From JBEISR01 sp044371425 (GTDB lineage: Bacteria > Planctomycetota > Planctomycetia > Pirellulales > Pirellulaceae): a stretch of 64,000 nt of DNA. Location: positions 1-64,000 of the forward strand of contig JBILTR010000009.1 of assembly GCA_044371425.1 (NCBI GenBank). Direction: 5' to 3'. The notes under the pieces were generated by a model. It was not told where the DNA came from, did not search any database, and saw only the letters and a list, made by a program, of their open reading frames with translations. This document shows, piece after piece, positions 62,908 through 64,000 of this stretch. How positions within the stretch are numbered: the first letter of the stretch is position 1; each line of letters opens with the position of its first letter. The position numbers and the translations under genes were made by a program.

Positions 62908-64000
62908 GGGTTCTCTCGATGACACCGACTGGTTTGGCAGGAATATGGACGCGAATGCAAGTACCCAATCCAAGGGTCGACTGAATTTCTATGGTGCCGC
63001 CGATCCCATCGACGACCGATTTGCAGATGCTCAAGCCCAACCCGGAGCCCCTAACGCCGGGAGCGGCGGAACGACGCGAGTCGGAGCGAAAAAATCGCTC
63101 AGTCACCCGCTTGACGTCTGAAGCACTGATCCCGATCCCGTTATCCTGAACTTCGAAGAGGGCTACATTTCGATCCCGTTCCATCTGGTTCGATACCCGT
63201 ATTTGTCCACCTTCCGGCGTGAACTTGATCGCATTGTCGATCAAGTTCTGCACCAAGTGTCGGGCATGAAAGGGATTGGCTTCCACCCAGACCGGGGTGA
63301 GCTGATCATAAGAGAACTGAATCCCTCGGGACTGCGCCAGGGGTTCGTAGATTTCGCACGCCTTGAGAATCAGTTGGTCCAGGCGGATGGGAGAGGTTTT
63401 CTGGTTGCGCGATCTGGCGGCATCTGCTTCGCTGAGCAGCAGCAATTTATTGACCAACGTCCGCAGTTCGTTGCATTGCTCCACCACCCGCTCCAACATC
63501 GCTCGATCACGAGAATCGTGGGTATGGCTGAGCACCACTTCGACGTTGCTGGAGATTGCTGCCAAAGGACTTCGTAGTTCGTGCGCGGAATTCGCTAGCC
63601 AGTCTTCACGGCGACGAATCTCGTGGCCCACCCGATCGAGAAGACTGTTGAAAGTGGATGCGAGTCGGTCTAGCTCATCCCCTGTATCTCTAAGAGGCAA
63701 TCTCATTTTGGGTGAGTTGGCATCCATGACTTCGGTCGCTGCCGTCAGGCGAGATACCGGATCGAGGAGAAATCCGGAAAGCCACCAAGCACCAATCGAA
63801 CCAAGGACCGAAAGGACGCACAAGGTAGCGATGATCATGCGGTCGAGAACGGCGATATCTTCATCCAGGTTATCGACGCGCGATCCGATCTGCAGAAAGT
63901 ACTGGTCACCTTGGGGCGATTCGCCCAGTGGGCTTTGGCAAACGCGGAACATGTGAATATCGAAAAGTTGATCTGGATTCGAATTGACTGGAAAAAGCGG
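62888..64000 (-). CDS. Sensor histidine kinase (5' end beyond window)
   Basis: At least 370 aa; the frame is open to the right edge of the window, so the N-terminus is missing. Order: part of a periplasmic segment, a membrane segment (MIIATLCVLSVLGSIGAWWL), HAMP (FLLDPVSRLTAATEVMDANS), the HisKA box LANSAHELRSPLAAISSNVE with the phospho-accepting His, and an ATPase domain with NLIDNAIKFTPEGGQIRVS (N box), DNGIGI (G1) and GSGLGLSICKSVVDGIGG (G2). It resembles heavy-metal/QseC-type two-component kinases. No response-regulator gene is next to it in the window; it may lie upstream, off the right edge. It overlaps the phosphatase gene by 20 bp. Confidence 0.95.
   Translation of the reverse strand, partial: PLFPVNSNPDQLFDIHMFRVCQSPLGESPQGDQYFLQIGSRVDNLDEDIAVLDRMIIATLCVLSVLGSIGAWWLSGFLLDPVSRLTAATEVMDANSPKMRLPLRDTGDELDRLASTFNSLLDRVGHEIRRREDWLANSAHELRSPLAAISSNVEVVLSHTHDSRDRAMLERVVEQCNELRTLVNKLLLLSEADAARSRNQKTSPIRLDQLILKACEIYEPLAQSRGIQFSYDQLTPVWVEANPFHARHLVQNLIDNAIKFTPEGGQIRVSNQMERDRNVALFEVQDNGIGISASDVKRVTERFFRSDSRRSAAPGVRGSGLGLSICKSVVDGIGGTIEIQSTLGLGTCIRVHIPAKPVGVIERTHAAVLQ

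Overview
The window is chromosomal DNA of a planctomycete, most likely from the Pirellula/Rhodopirellula side of the phylum. The main support is three very large secreted proteins that open with the planctomycete extracellular signal (a basic stretch, then LExLExRxLMA/LFA) and carry paired dockerin-like calcium repeats. Further support comes from a PEP-CTERM protein, a BlaI/M56 pair, GEVED, SdrD-B-like and pre-peptidase domains, palindromic 'MGVPPM'-type repeats and high GC. No rRNA, tRNA, CRISPR array, transposase or phage gene was recognised.

Layout. 1-447: repeat-rich non-coding DNA. 0.45-2.8 kb: a putative FAD oxidoreductase and an acyltransferase-3 membrane protein, convergent and overlapping. 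2.9-26.2 kb: three minus-strand genes for giant surface or secreted proteins (about 1568, 839 and 5071 aa). Two of them end at clear intrinsic terminators. 27.1-31.1 kb: a ribosome/SRP cluster ffh-rpsP-trmD-rplS-yraN that lacks rimM and has tandem palindromic repeats between trmD and rplS. 31.3-36.5 kb: a PNPOx-like flavoprotein, queC, trpB-trpA and a leucine-rich-repeat lipoprotein. 36.6-39.3 kb: recQ. 39.3-41.1 kb: a PEP-CTERM gene between two nearly identical 254-bp direct repeats. 41.1-44.1 kb: blaI and an M56 metallopeptidase gene overlapping by 4 bp. 44.2-46.2 kb: acyl-CoA-dehydrogenase-like, DUF423 and response-regulator genes. 46.4-48.9 kb: rnr (RNase R). 49.4-54.8 kb: a complete glycine-cleavage operon, gcvT-gcvH-gcvPA-gcvPB, ending in a lipoyl-attachment enzyme gene. 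55-60.3 kb: an FHA protein, an alpha/beta-hydrolase-fold secreted protein without the usual nucleophile serine, and a secreted DUF3352-like protein. 60.7-64 kb: purB, an inositol-monophosphatase-family gene and a sensor kinase cut by the window edge.

How genes work together. The gcv genes supply the P (two-subunit), H and T proteins, and the last gene can load the H protein with its lipoyl or octanoyl group; the L protein (lpd) is not here. ffh, rpsP, trmD and rplS form a conserved translation/export cluster. BlaI probably represses its own operon with the M56 sensor protease, and a palindrome upstream is a candidate operator. The PEP-CTERM protein would need an exosortase encoded elsewhere.

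The most unusual items are the 5071-aa protein with at least eight copies of an unnamed repeat module plus a vWA domain, the PEP-CTERM cassette between 254-bp repeats, the hydrolase with GHHMGG in place of GHSMGG, the M56 protein with a non-penicillin-binding C-terminus, and the 22-bp perfect palindrome at 31255. All family assignments are from reading the sequence; no searches were run.
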